NCBI RefSeq assembly: GCF_015352985.1 | Contig: NZ_JACYXF010000043.1 | Span: 1-51,266 of the forward strand | Direction of reading: 5' to 3' | From: Noviherbaspirillum malthae | GTDB taxonomy: Bacteria; Pseudomonadota; Gammaproteobacteria; Burkholderiales; Burkholderiaceae_D | DNA length: 51,266 nucleotides | In this document: one piece after another, positions 25,695 through 34,128 of the stretch | Layout of the letters: every line of letters starts with the position of its first letter | Position numbering within the stretch: position 1 is the stretch's first letter | The notes under the pieces: model-generated | What the model saw: only the letters and a program-made list of their open reading frames with translations | What the model was told of the DNA's origin: nothing | Database searches by the model: none | Made by a program: the position numbers and the translations under genes

Positions 25695-26105
25695 ATGACT
25701 TCCCACGAATACAACAACATCGCTGCCGTGGTCTACCGGTTCTTCGCCGGTCTGGACACCCGCCAGCATGCAATCTCGGCCGGCCTGATCGCCAGAGACG
25801 GCGTCTGGAACCGCGCCGGCATCGAACTGACCGGCCCAGATGGGGTGCTGGCCGCGCTGGACAAGCGTGATCCGAAGCGCCAGACCGCGCATATCGTGAC
25901 CAACCTGTTCTTGGAGGACGCGACCGAAACCACCGCGCGCGTCCGCTTTTACATGAGCGCCTACGAGACCCACAACAGCGAGGACGGCAAGCCGGGCGCG
26001 CCCCAGTTTTTGGGCGTGCGCGCCTGCATCGATGAGCTGGTGATGGAGGACGGACAGTGGCGGATCCAGTCCAAGACCAGCCACCGCTTCCTGCCCGCCG
26101 AGTAA
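25695..26105 (+). CDS. SnoaL/NTF2-like small protein of the lower-pathway operon
   Basis: This 136-residue protein has the alpha+beta cone pattern of the nuclear-transport-factor-2-like superfamily: NNIAAVVYRFFAGLDTRQHAISAGLIARDGVWNRAGIELTGPDGVLAALDKRDPKRQTAHIVTNLFLEDATETTARVR..., ending DELVMEDGQWRIQSKTSHRFLP. The family includes dehydratases, isomerases, hydrolases and non-catalytic subunits, so no reaction is assigned. It is shorter and different in sequence from the two oxygenase beta subunits. AAGGAGAC precedes the ATG. It leads the HpaH-HpaI-dehydrogenase operon and follows operator site 1, suggesting a role in handling the ring-opening product (inference). Confidence 0.75.
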   Translation: MTSHEYNNIAAVVYRFFAGLDTRQHAISAGLIARDGVWNRAGIELTGPDGVLAALDKRDPKRQTAHIVTNLFLEDATETTARVRFYMSAYETHNSEDGKPGAPQFLGVRACIDELVMEDGQWRIQSKTSHRFLPAE

Positions 26106-26134
26106 GCGCCCCTGCGCCCCCCAAGGAGACCGTT

Positions 26135-26938
26135 TTGCTTACCCCCGACATCATCGAGCAACTGGCCAGCGAATTCCTGCAGGCCGAACAGACCCGCACC
26201 CAGATAAGACAGATCTCGCTGCGCCATCCCGATATCACCATCGCCGACGCCTACGCAATCCAGAAAGCCTGGGTGCAGAAGAAGATCGACGCCGGTAACC
26301 CCTTGAAGGGTCACAAAATCGGTCTGACCTCCCGAGCGATGCAGCAGGCGGTCGGCATCAACGAGCCTGATTTCGGCGCGCTGCTGGAAGACATGTTCTT
26401 CCATGACGGCGACACTATCCCGACCGACCGCTTCATCGCTCCCCGTGTGGAAGTGGAACTGGCGTTCATCATGGACCGGCGCCTCGAAGGCCCGAACATC
26501 ACGCTGTTCGATGTGCTGGACGCGGTGCGATATGTCACGCCGGCGCTGGAAATCATTGATTCGCGCTCGCACATGGTAGACCCGGAGACCAAGCGCACGC
26601 GCAAGGTGTTCGACACGATCGCCGACAACGCCGCCAATGCTGGCGTGGTGCTGGGCGGACGCCCTGTGCGCGTCAACGAGGTCGACTTGCGCTGGGTATC
26701 GGCGATCCTTTCTCAAAATGCGGTTATTGAGGAGACCGGGGTGGCCGCCGGCGTGCTGAACCACCCGGCGAATGGCGTCGTCTGGCTGGCCAACCGGTTG
26801 GCCGAGCACGGCGTAGCGCTAGAAAAGGGCCAGGTGATCCTCGGCGGCTCCTTCACCCGCCCGGTGTTCGCCAAAAAGAGCGACACCCTGTTCGTCGATT
26901 ACGGCCCGCTGGGCGCCGTGTCCTGCCATTTCGGATGA
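26135..26938 (+). CDS. hpaH: 2-oxohept-3-ene-1,7-dioate hydratase-like (HpaH/HpcG family)
   Basis: This 267-residue hydratase of the homoprotocatechuate pathway type adds water to 2-oxohept-3-enedioate to give 4-hydroxy-2-oxoheptanedioate. Agreement with enterobacterial HpaH is high over the whole length: LKGHKIGLTSRAMQ, EPDFGALLEDMFFHDG, IPTDRFIAPRVEVELAFI, VFDTIADNAANAGVVLGGRP, EETGVAAGVLNHPANGVVWLANRLA. With the TTG start at 26135 the metal ligands fall at Glu106, Glu108 and Glu139, the numbering known for HpcG. AAGGAGA eight bases upstream supports this start over the longer frame. The upper enzymes of the homoprotocatechuate route are not in the window, so its substrate here may come from another ring-opening step. 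Confidence 0.9.
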   Translation: MLTPDIIEQLASEFLQAEQTRTQIRQISLRHPDITIADAYAIQKAWVQKKIDAGNPLKGHKIGLTSRAMQQAVGINEPDFGALLEDMFFHDGDTIPTDRFIAPRVEVELAFIMDRRLEGPNITLFDVLDAVRYVTPALEIIDSRSHMVDPETKRTRKVFDTIADNAANAGVVLGGRPVRVNEVDLRWVSAILSQNAVIEETGVAAGVLNHPANGVVWLANRLAEHGVALEKGQVILGGSFTRPVFAKKSDTLFVDYGPLGAVSCHFG

Positions 26939-26943
26939 TGGCC

Positions 26944-27747
26944 ATGGAAAACACCTTCAAGCGCGCGCTCGCGCAAAAGCAATCCCAGATCGGCCTGTGG
27001 CTCGGAATGTGCAGCGGCTACGCCGCCGAGATGGTGGCCGGCGCCGGCTTTGACTGGCTCTTGATCGACGCCGAACACGCGCCCAACACGCTGGATTCGG
27101 TACTGGCGCAACTGCAAGCACTGGCCCCGCACCCGGCGCACCCGGTGGTGCGCAGCGCCTGGAACGACATAGTCGAAATCAAGCGCCTGCTCGACGTCGG
27201 CGCCACCACCTTGCTGATCCCGATGGTGCAGAACGCCAACGAAGCGCAGCGCGCGGTGGCGTCGACCCGCTATCCGCCGCAGGGCGTGCGCGGTGTCGGC
27301 GCGGCACTGGCGCGCGCGTCGCAATGGAACCGCACGCCGAACTACCTGAAGCGGGCCAATGACCAGATCTGCGTGCTGGTGCAGGTCGAAACCGTTTCGG
27401 CGATGGCCGAGATCGAAGCGATCTGCGCGGTTGATGGCGTCGACGGCGTGTTCATCGGCCCGTCCGACCTGGCCGCCGACATGGGGCACCTGGGCGACCC
27501 CGGCCACCCGGATGTGCAGCGTGCGGTCGAGGATGGCATCCGCCGGATCGTCGCATCGGGCAAGGCTGCCGGCATCCTGATCGCCGACGAGGCGCTCGCG
27601 CGCCGTTACATCGAACTGGGCACCACCTTCACCGCGGTCGGCGTGGACACCACGCTCCTGGTTAAAAGTGCCGAGGCGCTGGCGCGCCGCTTCAAGGGTG
27701 AGGAAGCCCCGGCCCCGCCGAAAAGCGACGGCCCCTCCGTCTATTGA
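26944..27747 (+). CDS. hpaI: 4-hydroxy-2-oxoheptanedioate aldolase (HpaI/HpcH family)
   Basis: This class II pyruvate aldolase cleaves 4-hydroxy-2-oxoheptanedioate to pyruvate and succinate semialdehyde. Counting from MENTFKRAL at 26944 (267 residues), the key positions match the well-studied E. coli enzyme: His45 (DAEHAPN), Arg70, and metal ligands Glu149 (VQVET) and Asp175 (FIGPSDLAADMG). An ATG at 26935 overlapping the hydratase stop would add three residues and is a possible start. The C-terminus keeps AVGVDTTLLVKSAEALARRF. It is tightly coupled to the hydratase, and both precede a semialdehyde dehydrogenase, so the three form a complete lower pathway to succinate. Confidence 0.9.
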   Translation: MENTFKRALAQKQSQIGLWLGMCSGYAAEMVAGAGFDWLLIDAEHAPNTLDSVLAQLQALAPHPAHPVVRSAWNDIVEIKRLLDVGATTLLIPMVQNANEAQRAVASTRYPPQGVRGVGAALARASQWNRTPNYLKRANDQICVLVQVETVSAMAEIEAICAVDGVDGVFIGPSDLAADMGHLGDPGHPDVQRAVEDGIRRIVASGKAAGILIADEALARRYIELGTTFTAVGVDTTLLVKSAEALARRFKGEEAPAPPKSDGPSVY

Positions 27748-27771
27748 TCCGCATTGATAAAGAGTAGAGAC

Positions 27772-29244
27772 ATGATGGCAAACGACACCGCAGCCCCGCC
27801 GCTGCACGACCCAACGCTGTTCAGGCAGGCCTGCTACATCAACGGCCAATGGTGCGCCGCCGACAGCGGCAAGACGATCCCCGTCACCAATCCCGCCACC
27901 GGCAAGACGATCGGCACCGTGCCCGCGATGGGTGCCGACGAGACCCGCCGCGCAATTGCTGCCGCGAACGCCGCCTGGCCGTCCTGGCGCGCCAAGACCG
28001 CCAAGGAACGCGGAACGATCCTGCGCCGCTGGTATGAGCTGATGCTGGCGCACCAAGAAGACTTGGCAATCCTGATGACGCTCGAGCAGGGCAAGCCGCT
28101 GGCCGAGTCGCGCGGCGAAATCGGCTACGCGGCATCGTTTCTCGAGTGGTTCGCGGAAGAGGCGAGGCGCGTCTATGGCGACACGATTCCTGGCCACCAG
28201 GCCGATAAGCGCATTCACGTCACCAAGGAGCCGATCGGGGTTTGCGCGGCGATCACGCCGTGGAACTTCCCGGCGGCGATGATCACCCGAAAGGCTGGAC
28301 CAGCGCTGGCCGCCGGCTGCACGATGGTCCTGAAACCCGCGACCGCGACCCCGTATTCGGCGTTCGCGCTCGCGGAACTGGCCGAGCGCGCCGGCGTGCC
28401 GGCCGGCGTGTTCTCGGTGGTGACCGGCAGTGCCTCGGGGATCGGCGGCGAGATGACGTCCAACCCGCTAGTGCGCAAGCTGACCTTCACCGGCTCGACC
28501 GAGGTTGGCAAGATCCTGCTGCGCCAGTGCGCGGAAACGGTCAAGAAGACCTCGATGGAATTGGGCGGCAACGCGCCGTTCATCGTGTTCGACGATGCCG
28601 ACCTGGACGCAGCGGTGGAGGGCGCGATCGCGTCGAAATACCGCAATGCCGGCCAGACCTGCGTCTGCGCGAACCGGCTGCTGGTGCAGGACGGCGTCTA
28701 CGACGAATTCGCGCGGCGCCTGGTTGAACGCGTCAAGGCGTTGCGAGTTGGTTACGGCCTGGAGCAGGGCGTGACGATCGGCCCGCTGATCGACGACAAT
28801 TCCGTCGCAAAGGTGCTGGAGCATGTCGAAGACGCGGTACAAAAGGGCGGCCAGCTGGTGCTGGGCGGCCAGCGCCATGCGCTCGGCGGCAATTTCGTCG
28901 AGCCGGCGGTGATCACCGGCGCCACCCCGGACATGAAGATCGCCCACGAGGAAACCTTCGGCCCGGTCGCCGCGCTGTTCCGGTTCACCACCGACGCCGA
29001 GGCGATCGCGATGGCCAACGACACCGAGTTCGGACTGGCCTCGTACTTCTACGGGCGCGACATCAGCCGCATCTACCGGGTCGCCGAAGGCCTCGAGTAC
29101 GGAATCGTCGGCGTCAATACCGGGCTGATCTCGACCGAGGTCGCGCCATTCGGCGGGATCAAGGAATCCGGGTTGGGCCGCGAAGGCTCGCACTACGGGA
29201 TCGACGACTACCTGGAGTTGAAGTACGTCTGCCTGGCCGTGTAA
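27772..29244 (+). CDS. NAD(P)-dependent succinate-semialdehyde dehydrogenase-like
   Basis: This aldehyde dehydrogenase of 490 residues, counted from Met 27772, has GabD-like features: YINGQWCAADSGKTIPVTNPATGKTIG, the cofactor segment ITPWNFPAAMITRKAGPALAAGCTMVLKPA, LTFTGSTEVGKILL, the general-base block KKTSMELGGNAPFIVFDDAD, and catalytic Cys297 in NAGQTCVCANRL. The C-terminus has EVAPFGGIKESGLGREGSHYGIDDYLELKYVCL, close to succinate-semialdehyde dehydrogenases. The start at 27772 is preferred to a TTG at 27754 because AAAGAG lies closer to it. It follows the aldolase that would make succinate semialdehyde, so oxidation to succinate is the natural role. Confidence 0.9.
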   Translation: MMANDTAAPPLHDPTLFRQACYINGQWCAADSGKTIPVTNPATGKTIGTVPAMGADETRRAIAAANAAWPSWRAKTAKERGTILRRWYELMLAHQEDLAILMTLEQGKPLAESRGEIGYAASFLEWFAEEARRVYGDTIPGHQADKRIHVTKEPIGVCAAITPWNFPAAMITRKAGPALAAGCTMVLKPATATPYSAFALAELAERAGVPAGVFSVVTGSASGIGGEMTSNPLVRKLTFTGSTEVGKILLRQCAETVKKTSMELGGNAPFIVFDDADLDAAVEGAIASKYRNAGQTCVCANRLLVQDGVYDEFARRLVERVKALRVGYGLEQGVTIGPLIDDNSVAKVLEHVEDAVQKGGQLVLGGQRHALGGNFVEPAVITGATPDMKIAHEETFGPVAALFRFTTDAEAIAMANDTEFGLASYFYGRDISRIYRVAEGLEYGIVGVNTGLISTEVAPFGGIKESGLGREGSHYGIDDYLELKYVCLAV

Positions 29245-29302
29245 CCGATATTAAAAACAGGCCGGCACAGACCGGTCACCCCAATCCAAGAGGAGCAAAG
29301 CA

Positions 29303-30289
29303 ATGATGAGTACTACCCGCCGTGGCGTGATCGCCGCTATCGCCGCGACCGCCGTGCTGGCCGCGGCCCCGCTGGGCGCGTTCGCGCAGTCTTATCCGGA
29401 CAAGCCGATCCGCCTGGTGGTACCCTTTCCGCCGGGCGGCGGCGCCGATACCCTGGCGCGCCTGGTGATGCAGCGCGTGTCGGTCGATCTCGGACAGAAC
29501 ATCGTGATCGACAACCGCCCCGGCGCAGGTGGCAACCTGGGGGCGCAGATCGTCGCCAAGAGCGCGGCCGACGGCTACACGCTGCTCTACGGTACCAATG
29601 GCACGCACGGCATCAACAAGTGGCTGTACAAGCAGATCGGCTATGATCCGCAGAAGGACTTCCAGCCGGTAACCAAGATGACCCGGATCGCGGCGATGAT
29701 GGTCGTGCGTAACGACTTTCCCGCGAAAACGATGGCCGAACTGCTGGCGCTGGTGAAAGCCAACCCCGGCAAGTATACGTTCGCCTCCGCCGGCAACGGC
29801 ACGACCTCGCACCTGTCGATGGAAATCCTGAAGCAGACCGCAGGCCTCGACATCCAGCACATCCCGTACCGCGGCGGCGCGCAGGCGCTCGCCGACCTGA
29901 TGGGCGGGCGCATCGACATGATGCTGGACGTGATGCCCAATACCGCGCCGCAGGCCAAGGCCGGCCGCGTGCGGCCACTGGCGGTGTCGTCAGCCAAGCG
30001 GCTGGAAAGCCACCCGGATTTGCCGACGATCGCCGAGTCCGGGATCGCCGGCTTCGACGTCGTCGCCTGGGACGGCATCTACGCCCCGGCCGGCACCCCA
30101 CGCCCGATCGTCGACCGGCTGAATGCATCGATCATCAAGGTGCTGAAGGAGCCGGAGCTGCGCAAGAACCTGATCGAGCGCGGGTCGGAGCCGATGGCGG
30201 GCACCCCGGAAGAGCATGCGGCCTACATCGAAAAGGAGTTGCAGATGTGGAAACCAGCGGTCGAAAAGTCCGGTGCCCGCATCGACTGA
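29303..30289 (+). CDS. Bug/TctC-family periplasmic solute-binding protein
   Basis: This 328-residue Bug receptor has a signal peptide (RRGVIAAIAATAVLAAAPLGAFAQ) and the usual mature landmarks: YPDKPIRLVVPFPPGGGADTLARLVMQ, VIDNRPGAGGNLGAQIVAKSAADGYTLLYG, YTFASAGNGTTSHLSMEIL, IQHIPYRGGAQALADLMGGRIDMMLDV and IAESGIAGFDVVAWDGIYAPAGTP. AAGAGGAG lies upstream of the start. It ends the lower-pathway operon and is followed by a LysR gene in the same direction. No membrane partners of a tripartite transporter are seen. The ligand is presumably an aromatic or dicarboxylic acid of the pathway. Confidence 0.9.
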   Translation: MMSTTRRGVIAAIAATAVLAAAPLGAFAQSYPDKPIRLVVPFPPGGGADTLARLVMQRVSVDLGQNIVIDNRPGAGGNLGAQIVAKSAADGYTLLYGTNGTHGINKWLYKQIGYDPQKDFQPVTKMTRIAAMMVVRNDFPAKTMAELLALVKANPGKYTFASAGNGTTSHLSMEILKQTAGLDIQHIPYRGGAQALADLMGGRIDMMLDVMPNTAPQAKAGRVRPLAVSSAKRLESHPDLPTIAESGIAGFDVVAWDGIYAPAGTPRPIVDRLNASIIKVLKEPELRKNLIERGSEPMAGTPEEHAAYIEKELQMWKPAVEKSGARID

Positions 30290-30373
30290 TTGCAACAGCC
30301 TCCGACAACTTTGCTCCGACCCAACAGGATTTATGCAAAGATACACCGCAAGGATTGAAGGAGACAGCAGGAG

Positions 30374-31318
30374 ATGGCCTGCGTGATGACCCAGTTCATG
30401 GAAGCGACGGCGCAAAGCGCTAGCATTTTCGAGGACTTGACCACGCTGCGCATTTTTGTGCGCACGGTCCAGGTTGGTAATTTTTCCGAGGTCGCCCGGC
30501 GCATGGACGTCACGCCCGCGATGGTCAGCAAGCGCATGGCCGCGTTCGAGGCCAAGGCGGGGCAGCGCCTGTTCAACCGCGACACCCGGCACCTGATGGT
30601 CACTGAGGTGGGCCAGATGCTCTACGAGCGCGCGATGCGGGCGCTGCTCGAACTGGACCTGGCGGCTGAGGAGATGTCGTCGATTCAGGATACCGCGACC
30701 GGCCACCTGCGGCTGACCGCGCCCGCGATGCTCGGGCAGGCGGTGATCGCGCAACAACTGCCCCGGTTCTTGCGCGACAACCCGCTGCTGTCGGTCGACA
30801 TCAACTTCTCGATGGAGAAGCTTGACCTGTACAAGGGACGCATCGACGTGGCGGTGCGCATCGCCGATGTCATCGACCCAGGAATGATCGCCATCAAGCT
30901 GGCGCCGTACAGCCGGGCGTTTTGCGCGTCGCCGGACTACCTTCGCCAGTATGGCGTGCCGTTGGTCCCGGAAGACCTGATGAACCATAACTGCCTGATC
31001 ACCCGCGGTTCGAGTCTGAATACGCGCTGGCCGGTCAAGCGCGAGGACGAGATTGGCCACGTTCATGTAAAGGGTAACTTCACGACCGACAACGGCCAAG
31101 CCGGCCTGCTCGTCTGCCGTGCCGGACTGGGCGTCATGATGTGCCCGCGCTGGATGGCCGAGGATGACTTAAAACGTGGCACGCTGGTCGAGATACTGGC
31201 AGACTACCTGCCGGACAACCGCGCCGTCTACGCGGTGCTGCTGCAGCGCACCGGCACCTCCGCCAAACTGCAAACCGCAGTCGACTTCCTCAAGAACTGC
31301 TTCGCCGGCATGCGCTAG
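30374..31318 (+). CDS. LysR-family transcriptional regulator; stop codon inside an IS target duplication
   Basis: This 314-residue LysR-type protein has its HTH at about residues 20-75 (DLTTLRIFVRTVQVGNFSEVARRMDVTPAMVSKRMAAFEAKAGQRLFNRDTRHLMVTEVGQ). The effector domain follows (GHLRLTAPAMLGQAVIAQQLPRFLRDNPLLSVDINFS, GQAGLLVCRAGLGVMMCPRWMAEDDL). It is of the CrgA/DsdC-like subgroup that keeps the T-x-E-G signature. AGGAGATGGCC gives a good start. It is co-directional with the lower-pathway operon, and no site of clear LysR type was recognised. The CTAG ending the gene is duplicated on the far side of the IS1380 element, so the insertion left the stop intact. Confidence 0.88.
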   Translation: MACVMTQFMEATAQSASIFEDLTTLRIFVRTVQVGNFSEVARRMDVTPAMVSKRMAAFEAKAGQRLFNRDTRHLMVTEVGQMLYERAMRALLELDLAAEEMSSIQDTATGHLRLTAPAMLGQAVIAQQLPRFLRDNPLLSVDINFSMEKLDLYKGRIDVAVRIADVIDPGMIAIKLAPYSRAFCASPDYLRQYGVPLVPEDLMNHNCLITRGSSLNTRWPVKREDEIGHVHVKGNFTTDNGQAGLLVCRAGLGVMMCPRWMAEDDLKRGTLVEILADYLPDNRAVYAVLLQRTGTSAKLQTAVDFLKNCFAGMR

Positions 31319-32886
31319 CCCGAATATTTCATGAGTGAGGTCGGCGATTCCGTGCCGAAGCGCGTTGTTATTGGTGCTCAAGCCAAACAACAACCGGAAT
31401 CGCCGATGCCAAATTGTACCGTTGAATCAATCGAGTTAGGAAGGGTCGGACGCCGCGTGATCGAGGCCTCGTTCGACGGCGGGGACCTCAGTAGTGACGC
31501 GGGCGTGTTGCTGTTGCGGCGCGCCGACGAGCATATTGGCCTCACGCGTGCCGTCGCCAAGGTGTTTGCCGACAGGCGTCGCGCTGCCAGCGTCACCCAT
31601 GCGGCAGGCGATCTGTTCAGGCAACGTCTGTACGCGCTGTGCTGCGGCTGGGAAGATGTCACCGATCACAATACGCTGCGGCACGACCTGGCGCTGCAGA
31701 CCGCAGTCGGGCGTGACGGTGCGTTGGCGTCCGGGCCGACGCTGTACCATCTGGAAGCCACTTGCACGCCCGCGCACACCGCCGCGCTGCACGGCGTGCT
31801 GCTCGACCAGTTCATTGCCAGTCGCGCCGAAACTCCACAAGAACTGATCCTCGACATCGACGCCACCCATATACCGCTGCACGGCAAACAGGAGAAGGCG
31901 CATTTCCACCGTTACTACGACAACTACTGCTACCTGCCGCTGTACGTGTTTTGCGGGCAGGACCTGCTGGCCTGCGTGCTGCGCCCGTCCAGCCGCGATC
32001 CGGCCAGCGTCCTGTCGGCGCTGATCAAGTTGATCGCGCAACGCCTGCGCCAGAAGTGGCCCCAGGTGCGCCTGATCGTGCGCGGCGATTCGGGTTTTTG
32101 CCGTCCGGCCGCGTTGCGCCGCTTCGACAAGTGGGGCATCCATTACATCATTGGACTGCAAAAGAACGCGGCGCTGTTGAAACGGGTGGAGCTGGCAGAA
32201 CTGGCGATCGCCGATGCGTATGCCGCCACCGGCATCAAGCAGCACATGATCAGCGAGTTCGACTATGCCGCCGGCACCTGGGAGCACGAGCGGCATGTGA
32301 TTGCGCGACTGGAACACGATGCGCGCGGCGCCAATCCCCGCTTCGTCGTGACCAGCCTGCACGGTGATTGCGAAGCCTTGTATGAACAGCTCTACTGCGC
32401 CCGGGGCGAAGCCGAGAACCGCATCAAGGAGGCGCAGCTCGACCTGTTCGGTCGGCGCGCCAGCTGCCATAAATTCCAGGGCAACCAGTTGCGCCTGCTG
32501 CTGGCTGCATTGGCCTACACACTCATGATCCATTTGCGCCGTCTCGCATTGGACGGTACTGAACTCGAACGTGCCTGCACGGCGACGATCCGCACGAAGC
32601 TGCTCAAGATCGGCGCGGCTATCGTGCGCAACACGCGCCGCATCCGCGTGCTGATGGCGTCACACCATCCGCTCAAGCGCGTGTTCTTCGCTGCTGCACG
32701 GGCACTCGCCCCTTAGCCGGTCCGAGTGCTGCTCCCGGCACGTTGAAAAACAATGGGGGTAGGGGGAATTGCGTCTGCAGCGTGAAAATCGCAGCACAGA
32801 TCGCCCTGCCCGACACTTACCGCACACTTCTCACATGCCCACAGGCGAAAAACCTCTTCACTCCGCACGTTCATGAAATATCCGGG
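31319..32886 (+). mobile_element. IS1380-family insertion sequence, complete
   Basis: This 1568-bp element is bounded by 16-bp inverted repeats (CCCGAATATTTCATGA at left, CCCGGATATTTCATGA as reverse complement of the right end, one mismatch). It is flanked by the 4-bp direct repeat CTAG at 31315-31318 and 32887-32890. It carries one intact transposase gene. The left CTAG contains the stop codon of the LysR gene. Confidence 0.9.
31406..32716 (+). CDS. IS1380-family transposase
   Basis: This intact 436-residue DDE transposase starts MPNCTVESIELGRVGRRVIEASFDGGDLSSDAGVLLLRRADEHIGL. The catalytic blocks are ELILDIDATHIPLHGKQEKAHFHRYYDNYCYLPLYVF, LIVRGDSGFCRPAALRRFDKWGIHYIIGL and YCARGEAENRIKEAQLDLFGRRASCHKFQGNQLRLLLAALAYTLM, all typical for IS1380. 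The open frame extends to 31331, but homology begins at 31406. The ends and catalytic residues are complete, so it may be mobile. It is the only IS inside cluster B. Confidence 0.92.
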   Translation: MPNCTVESIELGRVGRRVIEASFDGGDLSSDAGVLLLRRADEHIGLTRAVAKVFADRRRAASVTHAAGDLFRQRLYALCCGWEDVTDHNTLRHDLALQTAVGRDGALASGPTLYHLEATCTPAHTAALHGVLLDQFIASRAETPQELILDIDATHIPLHGKQEKAHFHRYYDNYCYLPLYVFCGQDLLACVLRPSSRDPASVLSALIKLIAQRLRQKWPQVRLIVRGDSGFCRPAALRRFDKWGIHYIIGLQKNAALLKRVELAELAIADAYAATGIKQHMISEFDYAAGTWEHERHVIARLEHDARGANPRFVVTSLHGDCEALYEQLYCARGEAENRIKEAQLDLFGRRASCHKFQGNQLRLLLAALAYTLMIHLRRLALDGTELERACTATIRTKLLKIGAAIVRNTRRIRVLMASHHPLKRVFFAAARALAP

Positions 32887-33038
32887 CTAGCGGTAAACCA
32901 GGTTCATGGCCCCATCTCGTCTCGACGACGGGCGCGGGGCAAGGCCACAGCCTGGTTGCCACGCACATTGCCGGCGCGTCCGAAGGCGCTGCCGCCGGCC
33001 CTCGACGACGCGTCGCAATCATAACGCCCGATCCGCGC
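32887..33038. other. Short GC-rich gap after the IS1380 element
   Basis: This is the original sequence downstream of the LysR gene and upstream of the 3' end of the DMT transporter gene. It shows inverted GC-rich pieces such as GCCGGC repeats but no T-tailed terminator and no gene. Confidence 0.35.
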
Positions 33039-33926
33039 CTAAGCCTGCGTGGCCTTGTCGGCTGCCCGGCGGCGTTCCGCGACGATGCTGTAGAGATTGC
33101 CGCCCAAAATGCAGGCCGCACCTACGAAGAGCAGTCCCTGCAGCGGCTCACCGTAGAACGCCGCGCCAACGACCGCGATCAAGGGCAGGCGCAGAAAATC
33201 CATCGGGATCACCACGGTTGCATCGGCCAGTTTCATCGCCCGCGCCAGGCAGTAATGCGTGATCAGCCCCATGCTGCCGGCCAGCAGGATCAGCGGGACC
33301 TGCACCAACGTGGGCGTCACCCAGTGCATGACCGACGGTACCAGACCCAGCGGGAGTTGGATCAGCGACATGTAGAACAGGATGCTCAGCGGCGTCGACA
33401 CCGGCGACAGCTTCTTGGTCATCACGTACGACAGCGAGAACGCCACTGAGCCCAGGAGGACCGCGAGGGCCGCCGGATGCACGGCACCGGTGTCCGGGCG
33501 CACGATGATGAACACGCCGGTTAAGCCCAGCACCACCGACACGATGCGCGGCAGGGTCAGGCGCTCGCCGAGGATCACCGCGGCCAGCAGCGCCGACCAG
33601 ACCGGCGCGGTGAACTCGATCGCAAACACCTGCGCCATCGGGATGAAGGCGATGCCATAGATCCAGCCGTACTGGCCGCCAAAATGGCTGATGTTACGCA
33701 CCAGGTGCTCGCCGAGGTGGGCCGTTCTGATCTGGTGCCAGCCGTACTTGTTCAGCAGTAGCGAGATGATCATCAGCCCCAGAACGCTGCGGAAAAACAG
33801 GATCTGAAAGACCGAGAGGGTGGCCGAAAGGTGGCGGGCGGCTAGCGCCATGGCTACCAACGAGAGCAGGGCGCCGCCCATCCAGAGTGCGGCCCGCGTG
33901 GTGGGATGCCAAGTTGAAGGTGTCAC
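33039..33926 (-). CDS. EamA/DMT-superfamily membrane transporter
   Basis: This 295-residue inner-membrane protein has about ten hydrophobic segments in two EamA repeats, as in drug/metabolite exporters (RhtA/YdcZ-like). The first repeat runs from LWMGGALLSLVAMALAARHLSATLSVFQILFFRSVLGLMI to LPRIVSVVLGLTGVFIIVRP. The second begins AALAVLLGSVAFSLSYVMTKKLSPVSTPLSILFYMSLIQLPLGLV and ends LLFVGAACILGGNLYSIVAERR. A GTG start at 33926, with AAAGGA six bases upstream, gives the usual length; the open frame continues to 33983 without a ribosome site. It is the only leftward gene inside the catabolic part of cluster B besides the GntR gene. It may export a toxic intermediate or import an acid; the sequence does not say which. 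Confidence 0.85.
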   Translation of the reverse strand: MTPSTWHPTTRAALWMGGALLSLVAMALAARHLSATLSVFQILFFRSVLGLMIISLLLNKYGWHQIRTAHLGEHLVRNISHFGGQYGWIYGIAFIPMAQVFAIEFTAPVWSALLAAVILGERLTLPRIVSVVLGLTGVFIIVRPDTGAVHPAALAVLLGSVAFSLSYVMTKKLSPVSTPLSILFYMSLIQLPLGLVPSVMHWVTPTLVQVPLILLAGSMGLITHYCLARAMKLADATVVIPMDFLRLPLIAVVGAAFYGEPLQGLLFVGAACILGGNLYSIVAERRRAADKATQA

Positions 33927-34018
33927 GTTGAGTCCTTTTCTTGTCGGGAGGCCTGCATCCGGCCTACCAGTCTCCGCCTGCAATTATGACATCGGCGATC
34001 CGCGTCCACCGTTCCGTT

Positions 34019-34039
34019 ACGGAAAAGCTCTTTTTCCGT
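34019..34039. promoter_or_regulatory. Perfect 8-bp inverted repeat between divergent genes
   Basis: ACGGAAAA-GCTCT-TTTTCCGT lies in the 202-bp region between the DMT gene and the ferredoxin gene, next to another small dyad TTCCGT-T-ACGGAA (34012-34024). Between divergent genes an operator is more likely than a terminator. No regulator is assigned. Confidence 0.4.
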
Positions 34040-34128
34040 GAGGTGCCTTGTCCGGCCGCGGCGCTTCTTGCACGATGGCGGCAACCATAGCCGTGCAGGA
34101 CGCATGGCGAATAACAAAGGAGACCGAC

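Noticed and set aside
26899..28218. 439-codon leftward open frame opposite aldolase and dehydrogenase genes
   Set aside because: It is a shadow frame in high-GC DNA; both + strand genes have confirmed active-site residues.
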